Positions 50,793 through 59,597 of a stretch of DNA of 64,000 bases are shown piece by piece. The notes beneath the pieces are model-generated. The model saw only the letters and a program-made list of their open reading frames with translations, searched no databases and had not been told where the DNA came from. Every line of letters starts with the position of its first letter. The stretch's first letter is position 1. The translations under genes were made by a program, and so were the position numbers. The DNA is from Pseudomonas sp. URMO17WK12:I2 (GTDB taxonomy: Bacteria; Pseudomonadota; Gammaproteobacteria; Pseudomonadales; Pseudomonadaceae). The stretch lies in NCBI RefSeq assembly GCF_003253735.1, contig NZ_QKYW01000002.1, positions 706,367 through 770,366 of the forward strand. Reading direction: 5' to 3'.

Positions 50793-52856
50793 TTGAAGCT
50801 GGAACTCAAGCACAGCTTGTCCGTGAAACTGCTGCGCGTGGTGCTCCTTTCCGCGCTTGCCGTGGGCGTGGTGCTCAGCCTCGGGCAGATCGTGTTCGAC
50901 ATCTACAAGACCCGCCACTCCATCACCAGTGATTCCCAGCGCATTCTCGCCATGTTCCGTGATCCCTCCACCCAGGCGGTCTACAGCCTGGATCGCGAGA
51001 TGGGCATGCAGGTGGTCGAAGGCCTGTTCCAGCACGAGTCGGTGCGCCAGGCATCCATCGGTCATCCGGGCGAACAGATGCTCGCCGAGAAGAGTCGCCC
51101 GCTTGCCGACCTGCCCATGCGCTGGCTGACCGATCCGATCCTAGGCGAGGAACAGCATTTCAACACCCGCCTGGTCGGCCGTGAGCCGTACAACGAATAC
51201 TACGGTGACCTGAACATCACCCTGGACACCGCGCTGTACGGGGAAAGCTTTCTCACCAACTCGGTGATCATCTTCATCTCCGGCGTGCTGCGCGCACTGG
51301 CCATGGGTCTGGTGCTGTATCTGGTCTACTACTGGCTGTTGACCAAGCCGCTGGCCAAGATCATCGACCACCTGAGCAGCATCAACCCGGACCGCCCCAG
51401 CGAGAACAAGCTGCCGATGCTCGCCGGTAACGAAAGGAACGAGCTCGGCCTGTGGATCAATACCGCCAACGGGCTGCTCGCCTCGATCGAACGCAACACG
51501 CACCTGCGCCGTGAGGCGGAAAACAGCCTGCAGCGCATGTCGCAGTACGACTTTCTGACCAGCCTGCCCAACCGCCTGCAATTGCAGCAGCAGCTCGAAC
51601 AGATCCTCGAGGACTCCGGTCGCATGCAGCGCCGCGTCGCGGTGCTGTGCGTCGGCCTGGATGACTTCAAGGGCATCAACGAGCAGTTCAGCTACCAGAC
51701 CGGCGACCAACTGCTGCTGGCGCTGTCCGACCGCCTGCGCAGTCACAGCGGCCGCTTGGGTGCCCTGGCGCGCCTGGGCGGCGACCAGTTCGCCCTGGTG
51801 CAGGCCGATATCGAGCAGCCCTACGAAGCCGCCGAACTGGCGCAGAGCGTGCTCGACGACCTCGAGACGCCCTTCACCCTCGACGATCATCAGGTGCAGC
51901 TGCGCGCGACCATTGGCATCACCCTGTTCCCGGAAGATGGCGACAGCCCCGAAAAGCTGCTGCAGAAAGCCGAACAGACCATGACCCTGGCCAAGAGCCG
52001 CTCGCGCAACCGCTATCAGTTCTACATCGCCAGCGTCGACAGCGAAATGCGCCGCCGCCGCGAGCTGGAAAAGGACCTGCGCGACGCTCTGGCGCTGAAT
52101 CAGCTGCACGTGGTCTACCAGCCGCAGATCAGCTACCGCGACCAGCGCGTGGTCGGCGTCGAGGCGCTGCTGCGCTGGCAGCACCCGCAACACGGCTCCG
52201 TCGGCCCGGACCTGTTCATCCCGCTGGCCGAGCAGAACGGCAGCATCATCGCCATTGGCGAATGGGTACTCGACCAGACCTGCCGCCAGCTGCGCGAGTG
52301 GCACGACCAGGGCTATGGCGACCTGCGCATGGCGGTCAACCTGTCCACTGTGCAGTTGCACCATGCCGAGCTGCCGCGGGTGGTCAACAACCTGATGCAG
52401 ATGTACCGCCTGCCCGCTCGCAGCCTGGAGCTGGAGGTCACCGAAACCGGCCTGATGGAAGACATCAGCACCGCCGCCCAGCACCTGCTGAGCCTGCGCC
52501 GCTCGGGTGCGCTGATCGCCATCGACGACTTCGGCACCGGCTATTCCTCGCTCAGTTATCTGAAGAGCCTGCCGCTGGACAAGATCAAGATCGACAAGAG
52601 CTTCGTGCAGGACCTGCTCGAAGACGAGGATGACGCCACCATCGTTCGCGCCATCATCCAGCTGGGCAAAAGCCTGGGCATGCAGGTCATCGCCGAAGGC
52701 GTGGAGACCGCCGAGCAGGAAGCCTACATCATCGCCCAGGGCTGCCATGAAGGTCAGGGCTACTACTACAGCCGGCCGCTGCCCGCTCGCGAACTGACCC
52801 AGTACCTCAAGCAGTCCAGCCGCTCGCAGCGACATATCAATCCGGCCACGCTCTAA
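50793..52856 (+). CDS. bifA: BifA-type membrane c-di-GMP phosphodiesterase (GGDQF/EAL)
   Basis: 687 residues from the TTG at 50793, which has AAGGA ten bases upstream; this gives exactly the length I recall for P. aeruginosa BifA. An in-frame ATG-type start at 50628 would add non-homologous sequence overlapping the sodB terminator region. One transmembrane helix (LLRVVLLSALAVGVVLSLGQ) near the start and another at about 170-190 flank a periplasmic domain. The GGDEF domain is degenerate (RLGGDQFALV); the EAL domain has the active VVGVEALLRWQHP, IDDFGTGYSSLSYL and QVIAEGVET. It breaks down cyclic di-GMP, promoting motility over biofilm. Confidence 0.92.
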   Translation: MKLELKHSLSVKLLRVVLLSALAVGVVLSLGQIVFDIYKTRHSITSDSQRILAMFRDPSTQAVYSLDREMGMQVVEGLFQHESVRQASIGHPGEQMLAEKSRPLADLPMRWLTDPILGEEQHFNTRLVGREPYNEYYGDLNITLDTALYGESFLTNSVIIFISGVLRALAMGLVLYLVYYWLLTKPLAKIIDHLSSINPDRPSENKLPMLAGNERNELGLWINTANGLLASIERNTHLRREAENSLQRMSQYDFLTSLPNRLQLQQQLEQILEDSGRMQRRVAVLCVGLDDFKGINEQFSYQTGDQLLLALSDRLRSHSGRLGALARLGGDQFALVQADIEQPYEAAELAQSVLDDLETPFTLDDHQVQLRATIGITLFPEDGDSPEKLLQKAEQTMTLAKSRSRNRYQFYIASVDSEMRRRRELEKDLRDALALNQLHVVYQPQISYRDQRVVGVEALLRWQHPQHGSVGPDLFIPLAEQNGSIIAIGEWVLDQTCRQLREWHDQGYGDLRMAVNLSTVQLHHAELPRVVNNLMQMYRLPARSLELEVTETGLMEDISTAAQHLLSLRRSGALIAIDDFGTGYSSLSYLKSLPLDKIKIDKSFVQDLLEDEDDATIVRAIIQLGKSLGMQVIAEGVETAEQEAYIIAQGCHEGQGYYYSRPLPARELTQYLKQSSRSQRHINPATL

Positions 52857-52919
52857 CGCCCCTACCAGTAGCGGATTGCGCCAGTCGAGTCGATTGGCGC
52901 AGCACAGCCACCCTTTGCT

Positions 52920-52942
52920 TAAAATGAAAATCTTTCGCATTA
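52920..52942 (+). promoter_or_regulatory. Candidate Fur box upstream of imelysin locus
   Basis: TAAAATGAAAATCTTTCGC matches the Fur consensus at 13 of 19 positions by my count and extends to AATG-N11-CATT symmetry (52923-52941). It lies about 60 bases before the imelysin gene. Iron repression fits the role of the locus. Confidence 0.55.
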
Positions 52943-53001
52943 TGTTGCAGCTCGCGTGGCCCCCCATGCGCGCTCCCCATTAACACGCAAAGGATTTCGT
53001 C

Positions 53002-54339
53002 ATGATTCGTATGCCCCTGGCCTCTGCCAGCCTGCTGACCATCGCCATTGCCCTGGCGGGCTGCGGCGAAGACAAGGCGCCTGCCAACCAAGCCGCCGCC
53101 CCGGCCGCGCAAGCGACCGGCAGCAGCGCACCAGCAGCAGCCGGCGCCTTCGACGAAGCCGCTGCGCAGGCCGTGGTCAAGCATTACGCCGCTATGGCGT
53201 CCGCCGTGTTCGACGACGCCGCCGGCACCGCCAAGAAGCTGCAGACCGCTGTCGATGCCCTGCTCGCCACCCCCAACGACGAAACCCTGAAAGCCGCTCG
53301 CGAAGCCTGGCTGGCCGCGCGTGTTCCCTACATGCAGAGCGAAGTGTTCCGTTTCGGCAACACCATCGTCGACGACTGGGAAGGCCAGGTTAACGCCTGG
53401 CCCCTGGACGAAGGCCTGATCGACTACGTCGACGCCGATTACCAGCACGCCCTGGGCAACCCCGGCGCCAGCGCCAACATCATTGCCAACACCGAGATCC
53501 AGGTTGGCGAAGACAAGGTCGACGTCAGCGAAATCACTCCCGACCTGCTCGCCAGCCTGAACGAGCTGGGCGGCTCCGAAGCCAACGTCGCCACCGGCTA
53601 CCACGCCATCGAATTCCTGCTCTGGGGCCAGGATCTGAACGGCACCGGCCCGGGTGCTGGCCAGCGGCCGGCCACCGACTACGTGGTCGGTGACGGCGCT
53701 ACCGGCGGCCACAACGAGCGCCGCCGCGCCTATCTGAAGGCCGCCACCGACCTGCTGGTCGCCGACCTCGACGAAATGGCTGGCCAATGGAAAGCCGGCG
53801 TGGCCGACAACTACCGCGCCACCCTGGAAGGCGAGTCCGCCGAAAACGGCCTGCGCAAGATGCTCTTCGGCATGGGCAGCCTGTCCCTCGGCGAACTGGC
53901 CGGCGAGCGCATGAAGGTCGCCCTGGAAGCCAACTCCACCGAAGACGAGCACGACTGCTTCAGCGACAACACCCACAACTCGCACTACTACAACGGCCTG
54001 GGCATCCGTAACGTCTACCTGGGCGAGTACAAGAAGGTCGACGGCAGCACCTTGAGCGGCCCGAGCCTGTCGTCGCTGGTCGCCAAGGCCGACGCGGCCA
54101 CCGACAGCACCGTGAAGGCCGATCTGGACGCCACCCAGGCCAAGCTCCAGGCCCTGGTCGACAGCGCCAACAAGGGTGTGCACTTCGATCAGCTGATCGC
54201 CGCCGACAACGCCGAAGGCCAGCAGCTGGTACGCGACGCCATCGCCGCACTGGTCAAGCAGACCGGCGCCATCGAACAGGCCGCTGGCAAGCTGGGTATC
54301 AGTGACCTCAACCCGGACACCGCCGATCACGAGTTCTGA
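53002..54339 (+). CDS. Imelysin-family lipoprotein (IcmP/EfeO-like)
   Basis: 445 residues. Lipoprotein signal with lipobox LAGC (Cys21). The imelysin metal motif GYHAIE (GxHxxE, residues 199-204) is intact, in ATGYHAIEFLLWGQDLNGT. FRFGNTIVDDWEGQVNAWPL and NSHYYNGLGIRNVYLGEY are other family marks. It should bind iron or a similar metal in the periplasm or at the outer membrane. The position near sodB-bifA matches P. aeruginosa icmP as I recall; the peptidase activity named for IcmP is doubtful for the family. Fur box candidate upstream, terminator downstream. Confidence 0.87.
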   Translation: MIRMPLASASLLTIAIALAGCGEDKAPANQAAAPAAQATGSSAPAAAGAFDEAAAQAVVKHYAAMASAVFDDAAGTAKKLQTAVDALLATPNDETLKAAREAWLAARVPYMQSEVFRFGNTIVDDWEGQVNAWPLDEGLIDYVDADYQHALGNPGASANIIANTEIQVGEDKVDVSEITPDLLASLNELGGSEANVATGYHAIEFLLWGQDLNGTGPGAGQRPATDYVVGDGATGGHNERRRAYLKAATDLLVADLDEMAGQWKAGVADNYRATLEGESAENGLRKMLFGMGSLSLGELAGERMKVALEANSTEDEHDCFSDNTHNSHYYNGLGIRNVYLGEYKKVDGSTLSGPSLSSLVAKADAATDSTVKADLDATQAKLQALVDSANKGVHFDQLIAADNAEGQQLVRDAIAALVKQTGAIEQAAGKLGISDLNPDTADHEF

Positions 54340-54364
54340 TCAACGTGGTAGCCGAGTAACGAAC

Positions 54365-54396
54365 AAGCCGGTGCGCGGTTTCGTACCGGCTTTTTT
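54365..54396 (+). terminator. Rho-independent terminator after first imelysin gene
   Basis: AAGCCGGT (54365-54372) pairs with ACCGGCTT (54385-54392), loop of 12, followed by TTTTTT. It separates the first imelysin transcript from the genes that follow. Confidence 0.8.
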
Positions 54397-54437
54397 GTGC
54401 CTGGCGGCGTACCCTGTCGCGAGCACAGGAGGTATTC

Positions 54438-54794
54438 ATGAAGCCCACAGGCTACCGGGTCGTCACCGCCCACCGAAGCGAGTATCCGAACCCCATCAGC
54501 TTCGACGCCGGCACCCTGCTCCAACTTGGCGAGCGCCACGACGGCCCTGAAGACTGGCAGGAATGGTATTTTTGCCGCACCGACGCCCACCCCGGCGGCA
54601 GGGTGCCGCTGAGCATTCTGGAGGTGCTTGGCAACGGCAGCGCACGCGCGCTGGAGCGCTATACCGCACTTACCCGGATCAACGAACGGCTGGTTGCCAG
54701 CCGCCACCTGAACGGCTGGCTGTGGTGCCTGCGCGAGGCCAGCGGCGAAAGCGGTTGGGTACCGGCGCAGAGCCTGGTTGTGCAGGCCGATTAA
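54438..54794 (+). CDS. SH3-like domain protein
   Basis: 118 residues. Two weak SH3-like units can be made out: YRVVTAHRSEYPNPISFDAG then GTLLQLGERHDGPEDWQEWY, FCRTDAHPGGRVPLSILEVL; and ERLVASRHLNGWLWCLREAS then GESGWVPAQSLVVQ. The ALYDY-WF-G-VP pattern of SH3 domains is seen in both. No signal peptide, so probably cytoplasmic. AGGAGG ribosome site. It sits between imelysin genes, but a functional link is not evident. Confidence 0.78.
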   Translation: MKPTGYRVVTAHRSEYPNPISFDAGTLLQLGERHDGPEDWQEWYFCRTDAHPGGRVPLSILEVLGNGSARALERYTALTRINERLVASRHLNGWLWCLREASGESGWVPAQSLVVQAD

Positions 54795-54869
54795 ACGCAA
54801 ATCCATCTTATTTAAAGCGACGCAGACTGCTAAGATTGCCGCCCTCGATTTCTGCCCTGCGGACCATCC

Positions 54870-56288
54870 ATGCCAGCGTCACCCGGTCGCCTGCTGCCAC
54901 TGCTGTTTCTGGCTCTCGGCCTGACCGCCTGCGATAAGTCGCCGACCTTTACCGCAGCCGAGCCCGGCGAAGCGCTGTCCGGCGGTGCTGCCACGGTGTC
55001 ACGCAGCGACCGCGTGGCCTTCTCCCTGCCCTCCGCGAATCTGCCGCCCGAACGCCGCCTGGACTTCAGCGTGGGCAACAGCTTCTTTCGCAACCCCTGG
55101 GTGATCGCCCCCTCGACCACCACCGCCCGTGACGGCCTCGGCCCGCTGTTCAACACCAACGCCTGCCAGAACTGCCATGTCCGCGATGGCCGCGGCCACC
55201 CGCCAGAGCCGGGCAGTGTCAACGCCGTGTCGATGCTGGTGCGCCTGTCGATTCCGGCCGGCGATGCCGATCAAGCCGCCTTGCAACGCCTCGGTGTGCT
55301 GCCCGAGCCCACCTATGGTGGCCAGTTGCAGGACATGGCCAACCCCGGCGTCGCCCCGGAAGGCAAGGTGCGCGTTGACTACCGCACCGAGCAGGTGCGC
55401 TTCGCCGACGGCTACAGCATCGAACTGCGCAAGCCGCAGCTGAACATCAGCCAGCTTGGTTACGGGCCGATGCACCCGGACACCCTGTTCTCGGCGCGGG
55501 TCGCCCCGCCGATGATCGGCCTCGGCCTGCTCGAAGCGATTCCCGAGGCGGCCATCCTCGCCAACGCCGACCCGGATGATCGCGACGGCGATGGCATCCG
55601 CGGCCAACCCAACCGGGTGTGGGACGATGCACGTCAGCAAACCGTACTTGGCCGCTTCGGCTGGAAGGCCGGGCAACCGACGCTCAACCAGCAGAACGCC
55701 CACGCCTTCTTGCAGGACATGGGACTGACCAGCAGCCTGCAGCCCAGCGATGGCTGCACCGCGGCACAGACCGCCTGCCGCCAGGCGCCCCACGGCGGCG
55801 AGCCGGAAGTCAGCGACAACATCATGAGCATGGTGCTGTTCTACACTCGCAACCTCGCCGTGCCGGCGCGCCGCAAGGTCGACGACGGCCAGGTGCTGGC
55901 CGGCAAGACCCTGTTTCACCACGCCGGCTGCCAAGGCTGCCATACGCCAAGCTTCATCACCTCCGCCGATGCCGCCGAACCGGAGCTGGCCAACCAGACC
56001 ATTCGCCCCTATACCGATCTGTTGTTGCATGACATGGGCGACGGCCTGGCCGATGGCCGCGACGAGTTCCTGGCCAACGGTCGCCAGTGGCGCACCGCGC
56101 CGCTGTGGGGCATCGGCCTGACCGAAACGGTCAGCGGCCACACCCAGTTTCTGCACGACGGCCGCGCCCGCAACCTGCTCGAAGCCATCGCCTGGCATGG
56201 CGGCGAAGCCGAAGCGGCCAAGCAGCAGGTGCTGCAATTTTCCAGCGAGGAGCGCGCCGCGCTTCTGGCCTTTCTGAATTCACTGTAA
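54870..56288 (+). CDS. Di-haem cytochrome c peroxidase-like lipoprotein (DHOR family)
   Basis: 472 residues. Lipoprotein signal with LTAC (Cys21). Two haem c sites: CQNCH (Cys99, Cys102, His103) and CQGCH (Cys354, Cys357, His358). FSVGNSFFRNPWVIAPSTTT and GLGPLFNTNACQNCHVRDGR are typical of the di-haem oxidoreductase (DUF1111) family found with imelysins. PDDRDGDGIRGQPNRV may be a calcium loop. Predicted periplasmic redox enzyme, perhaps oxidising or reducing iron for the neighbouring imelysin. It is 10 bases upstream of the second imelysin gene, so an operon. Confidence 0.87.
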   Translation: MPASPGRLLPLLFLALGLTACDKSPTFTAAEPGEALSGGAATVSRSDRVAFSLPSANLPPERRLDFSVGNSFFRNPWVIAPSTTTARDGLGPLFNTNACQNCHVRDGRGHPPEPGSVNAVSMLVRLSIPAGDADQAALQRLGVLPEPTYGGQLQDMANPGVAPEGKVRVDYRTEQVRFADGYSIELRKPQLNISQLGYGPMHPDTLFSARVAPPMIGLGLLEAIPEAAILANADPDDRDGDGIRGQPNRVWDDARQQTVLGRFGWKAGQPTLNQQNAHAFLQDMGLTSSLQPSDGCTAAQTACRQAPHGGEPEVSDNIMSMVLFYTRNLAVPARRKVDDGQVLAGKTLFHHAGCQGCHTPSFITSADAAEPELANQTIRPYTDLLLHDMGDGLADGRDEFLANGRQWRTAPLWGIGLTETVSGHTQFLHDGRARNLLEAIAWHGGEAEAAKQQVLQFSSEERAALLAFLNSL

Positions 56289-56298
56289 GGAGCTGCGC

Positions 56299-57360
56299 AT
56301 GATCCGTTCTCCGCTGACCATCACTCTGCTGGCCCTGGCCCTGGCCGCCTGTTCGCCGGCCGACCCACAGGCCACCACCAGTTCGGCACTGGCCGAAGGC
56401 GTCTTGCTGCCGGCCCATGCCACCTGGAAAGAGGCGGATGTCGCCCTGGCCGGCAGCGCCAAGGCGTTCTGCGCTGGTCAGGAAGATCTGGCCAGCGCGC
56501 GCCAGGCCTTTCTCACCGCGCAAAGCGCCTGGGCCAGCCTACAGCCCCTGGCGGTCGGCCCGCTGGCCGAGGGCAATCGCGCCTGGCAGGTGCAGTTCTG
56601 GCCGGACAAGAAGAACCTGGTGGCCCGTCAGGTCGAAGCGCTGGTCAAGGCCAAGCCGCAACTCGCTGCCGCTGACCTGGAAAAGGCCAGCGTGGTGGTT
56701 CAGGGGCTTACCGCTTACGAATACCTGATGTTCGACCCCGAGATCGACCTGCAGAACGCCGAGCAGAAAACCCGCTACTGCCCGCTGCTGGTGGCCATCG
56801 GCGAGCATCAGCAGGCACTGGCCAACACCGTGCTGGATCAGTGGCAAGGCGAGAACGGCGCCCTGGCGCTGTTTCGCACCTTCCCCAACGAGCGCTATGC
56901 CGAAGCGAACGAGGCGATCTCCGACATGCTGCGCACCCAGGTCAGTGCCATCGATGGCCTGAAGAAGAAGCTCGGCGCGCCTCTGGGCCGGCAGAGCAAG
57001 GGCGTGCCGCAGCCCTACCAGGCCGAAGCGTGGCGCAGCCAGGCCAGCCTGAGCAACCTGGGCGCAGCGCTCAGCGGCGCCGAACAGCTCTGGCACGGCG
57101 CCAAGGATGACGGCCTGCAGGCCCTGCTCGGCAGCGATCAGGATGATCTCAAGAAACGTATCGACGCGGCCTACGCCGAAAGCCGCAAACAGCTCGCCGG
57201 CCTGCAGCGCCCGCTTGGCGAATTGCTCGCCGACGAGCACGGGCGGCAGACCCTCAACGCCTTCTACGACAGCCTCAACGTACTGCACCGTCTGCACGAA
57301 GGTGAGCTGGCGCGGGCGCTGGGCATCCAGCTGGGCTTCAACGCTCACGACGGAGACTGA
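56299..57360 (+). CDS. Second imelysin-family lipoprotein with altered metal motif
   Basis: 353 residues. Lipoprotein signal with LAAC (Cys18). Imelysin fold text is present (SVVVQGLTAYEYLMF, RTFPNERYAEANEAISDMLR, SLSNLGAALSGAEQLW), but the GxHxxE motif reads GLTAYE (residues 136-141) with Thr138 in place of the histidine. It therefore may bind metal differently or act as a partner subunit. AAGGAGC ribosome site; 10 bases after the di-haem gene and 3 bases before the DUF1513 gene. Confidence 0.82.
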   Translation: MIRSPLTITLLALALAACSPADPQATTSSALAEGVLLPAHATWKEADVALAGSAKAFCAGQEDLASARQAFLTAQSAWASLQPLAVGPLAEGNRAWQVQFWPDKKNLVARQVEALVKAKPQLAAADLEKASVVVQGLTAYEYLMFDPEIDLQNAEQKTRYCPLLVAIGEHQQALANTVLDQWQGENGALALFRTFPNERYAEANEAISDMLRTQVSAIDGLKKKLGAPLGRQSKGVPQPYQAEAWRSQASLSNLGAALSGAEQLWHGAKDDGLQALLGSDQDDLKKRIDAAYAESRKQLAGLQRPLGELLADEHGRQTLNAFYDSLNVLHRLHEGELARALGIQLGFNAHDGD

Positions 57361-57363
57361 ACC

Positions 57364-58464
57364 ATGAGCATGAAACGCCGGGCATTTCTCGGCCTGAGCG
57401 CCACCCTGCTGGCGGCAGGCGCCGTCGGCGGCTGGAAGCTGACCCACACCGGCCACCAGCCGCTGCTGCTGTCGGCACGCAATGATGAAAGCGGCAAGCA
57501 CTACGCGGTCGGCTACCGCCTCGATGGTGCGCGCGCCTTCGCTACCCAGGTCAGCGAGCGCTGCCATGACGTGGTGCCTCATCCCAGCCTGCCGATGGCG
57601 CTGTTCGTCGGGCGCCGGCCAAGCACCGAGAGCTACCTGATCGACACCCGTGATGGCCGCCTGCTGCACACCCTGCACAGCGAAAAGGATCGGCATTTCT
57701 ACGGCCATGCGGTGTTCCACAAGGACGGCGAATGGCTGTACGCCACCGAGAACGATACCCGCGATCCCGGCCGCGGCGTGATTGGCGCCTATCGCCTGGA
57801 AGGTGAGCGCCTGGTGCACCGCGATGAGCTGTCCAGCCACGGCCTGGGCCCGCACCAGCTGCTGTGGATGCCCGACGGTGAAACCCTGGTGGTGGCCAAC
57901 GGCGGCATTCGCACCGAAGCGGAAAGCCGGGTGGAGATGAACCTCGACGCCATGGAGGCCAGCCTGGTGCTGATGGCCCGCGATGGCACCCTGCACAGCA
58001 AGGAACAGCTGCCGGAGCCGATGAACAGCGTGCGCCACCTGGCCGTGGCCAGCGACGGCACCGTGGTCAGCGGCCAGCAGTACATGGGCGATGCCATGGA
58101 TGCCGTGCCGCTGGTAGCGATCAAGCGCCCGGGCCAGCGGTTCCAGCACTTCCCCATGGCCGATGCGCAGCGCCAGATGATGAGCCAGTACACCGCCAGC
58201 GTGGCCGTGCACAGTGATCTGCGCCTGCTGGCTATGACCGCACCGCGCGGCAACCGCCTGTTCATCTGGGACCTGGACAGCGGCGCGGTGCGCCTGGACG
58301 CCGCCCTGCCCGACTGCGCCGGCGTCGGCGCGGTGGAGCACGGCTTCGTGGTCAGTGCCGGTATCGGCCGTTGCCGCCTCTACGACTGCCGCAGCGAACG
58401 CATCGCCATGCAGCCGCTGGAACTGCCGGCCGGCTTCTGGGATAACCACCTGCGCCTGGCCTGA
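57364..58464 (+). CDS. DUF1513 beta-propeller protein with Tat-like signal
   Basis: 366 residues. The N-terminus MSMKRRAFLGLSATLLAAGA is a twin-arginine-like signal, so export to the periplasm is likely. The body is a seven-bladed beta-propeller-like repeat protein with GHAVFHKDGEWLYATENDTR, SSHGLGPHQLLWMPDGETLV and SVRHLAVASDGTVVSGQQYM. DUF1513 proteins accompany imelysins and di-haem proteins in Pseudomonas and relatives. It is 3 bases after the second imelysin gene and closes the operon. Confidence 0.83.
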   Translation: MSMKRRAFLGLSATLLAAGAVGGWKLTHTGHQPLLLSARNDESGKHYAVGYRLDGARAFATQVSERCHDVVPHPSLPMALFVGRRPSTESYLIDTRDGRLLHTLHSEKDRHFYGHAVFHKDGEWLYATENDTRDPGRGVIGAYRLEGERLVHRDELSSHGLGPHQLLWMPDGETLVVANGGIRTEAESRVEMNLDAMEASLVLMARDGTLHSKEQLPEPMNSVRHLAVASDGTVVSGQQYMGDAMDAVPLVAIKRPGQRFQHFPMADAQRQMMSQYTASVAVHSDLRLLAMTAPRGNRLFIWDLDSGAVRLDAALPDCAGVGAVEHGFVVSAGIGRCRLYDCRSERIAMQPLELPAGFWDNHLRLA

Positions 58465-58476
58465 CGGCTGTGGGCT

Positions 58477-58526
58477 GTGGGAACGCGGCATGTTCGCGAT
58501 TTTTCGCGGGCATGGCCCGCTCCCAC
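58477..58526. repeat. Paired REP element
   Basis: GTGGGAACGCGG and its partner GCCCGCTCCCAC enclose ATGTTCGCGA and TTTTTCGCGGGCATGG, the two-stem REP arrangement seen also at 39114-39160. Confidence 0.68.
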
Positions 58527-58605
58527 GGTGCGATAGCGAATTGCAGGAAAGGCCCCCTCCGCTATTCAGGACGACTACCTGTGCCCGGCCTGACCGCGGT
58601 TCATT

Positions 58606-58650
58606 GTGGGAGCGCGCCATGCGCGCGAATCGGCGGCGACCCACTCCCAT
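58606..58650. repeat. Paired REP element
   Basis: GTGGGAGCGCGCCATGCGCG is identical to the first 20 bases of the copy at 39114 and continues CGAAT as that copy does; the right arm CCACTCCCAT is diverged. It lies just before the DUF72 stop codon. Confidence 0.68.
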
Positions 58651-58663
58651 GAACGGGTTGCGC

Positions 58664-59527
58664 TTAAAGCAACCCCAACTGCTCGGCTCTGGGCTCGCTG
58701 TCGGTATACGGTGGCAACGGCGGCAAACCTGGCAGGCGCTCGCTGAGCAGCTCATGGAAGCGCAGCGCCTGGGCGGCGGCCAGGTGGTTGTCCGGGGTAT
58801 GCAGGAACACATGAGGCGTCAGGCCCTGTTCGATCCAGACAGCCACCTTGTCCAGCCAGGGTTCGAGAAACGGCTGATTGGCGTCCAGATCCGGCCCACC
58901 GATAAAGCGCACCTGGGGGCTGTCCGTGAACGCCGCGGGGCGGATCGGCAAGCGCGGCTTCTTGGCCTGGGCATGCAGCACCGCCGGATCCCTGGAGGTG
59001 CAACTGAACAGTGCCCGTGAATCCAGGCAGATGCGCTCCACCCCGCGCTCGTTGAGCAGGCGGTTGAGCACACGCTCCTCATCGCCCTTGTCGAAGAACG
59101 CCGGGTGGCGCACCTCCACGGCCAGCCGCCGGTGGGCGAACTCATCCAGCCAGAGCGCCAGTTCACCCAGCCGGGCCGGCCCGAACATCGCCGGCAACTG
59201 CAGCCACAGGGGAGTGACCCGCTCGCCCAATGGCGCGAGCAAATCGACAAACGCCTGGGTGCTGCCCAGTTGCTCGCGCAGGTCGCCTTCGTGGCTGATG
59301 TCCCTGGGTACCTTGGCGCAGAACCGGAAATGCGCAGGCATGCGCGCCACCCAGCGCTCGAGCTTGTCCTGATCGGGGCGCGCATAGAAGGTGGTGTTGC
59401 CCTCTACCGCATTGAACACGCGGCAGTAGTGTTCCACGCTGTCGCTCATGTTCAGGTCGGGTGGGTAGAAGCTGCCGCGCCAGGCGGGCTCGTTCCAGGA
59501 AGGACAACCAAGAAAATAGGGAAGCAT
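58664..59527 (-). CDS. DUF72 family protein (YecE-like)
   Basis: 287 residues from the ATG at 59527; a longer frame upstream is not conserved-looking. TIM-barrel DUF72 marks are FLGCPSWNEPAWRGSFYP at the start, FNAVEGNTTFYARPDQDKLE, FRFCAKVPRDISHEGDL, LAVEVRHPAFF and TPHVFLHTPDNHLAA. Cytoplasmic protein of unknown enzymatic role. REP repeats border its 3' end. Confidence 0.86.
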   Translation of the reverse strand: MLPYFLGCPSWNEPAWRGSFYPPDLNMSDSVEHYCRVFNAVEGNTTFYARPDQDKLERWVARMPAHFRFCAKVPRDISHEGDLREQLGSTQAFVDLLAPLGERVTPLWLQLPAMFGPARLGELALWLDEFAHRRLAVEVRHPAFFDKGDEERVLNRLLNERGVERICLDSRALFSCTSRDPAVLHAQAKKPRLPIRPAAFTDSPQVRFIGGPDLDANQPFLEPWLDKVAVWIEQGLTPHVFLHTPDNHLAAAQALRFHELLSERLPGLPPLPPYTDSEPRAEQLGLL

Positions 59528-59597
59528 CACGAACCGCTGATCAGTCTGAAGCGGCCATTGTGCCTGACTGAAGCGCGTGAAACAGATCGCGAGGCGA

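Noticed and set aside
51141..52967. 608-codon minus-strand open frame opposite bifA
   Set aside because: It is the antisense of a clear GGDEF/EAL gene; composition is typical of GC-rich shadow frames (His/Gln/Val/Ala-rich) without motifs.
52837..54330. 497-codon minus-strand open frame opposite the imelysin gene
   Set aside because: Antisense shadow of a lipoprotein gene with lipobox and GxHxxE; low-complexity Gly/Val text, no ribosome site.
56539..58812. 757-codon minus-strand open frame opposite the second imelysin and DUF1513 genes
   Set aside because: Longest frame in the area but motif-free and antisense to two genes that are clearly coding and in operon spacing; it also crosses REP repeats.
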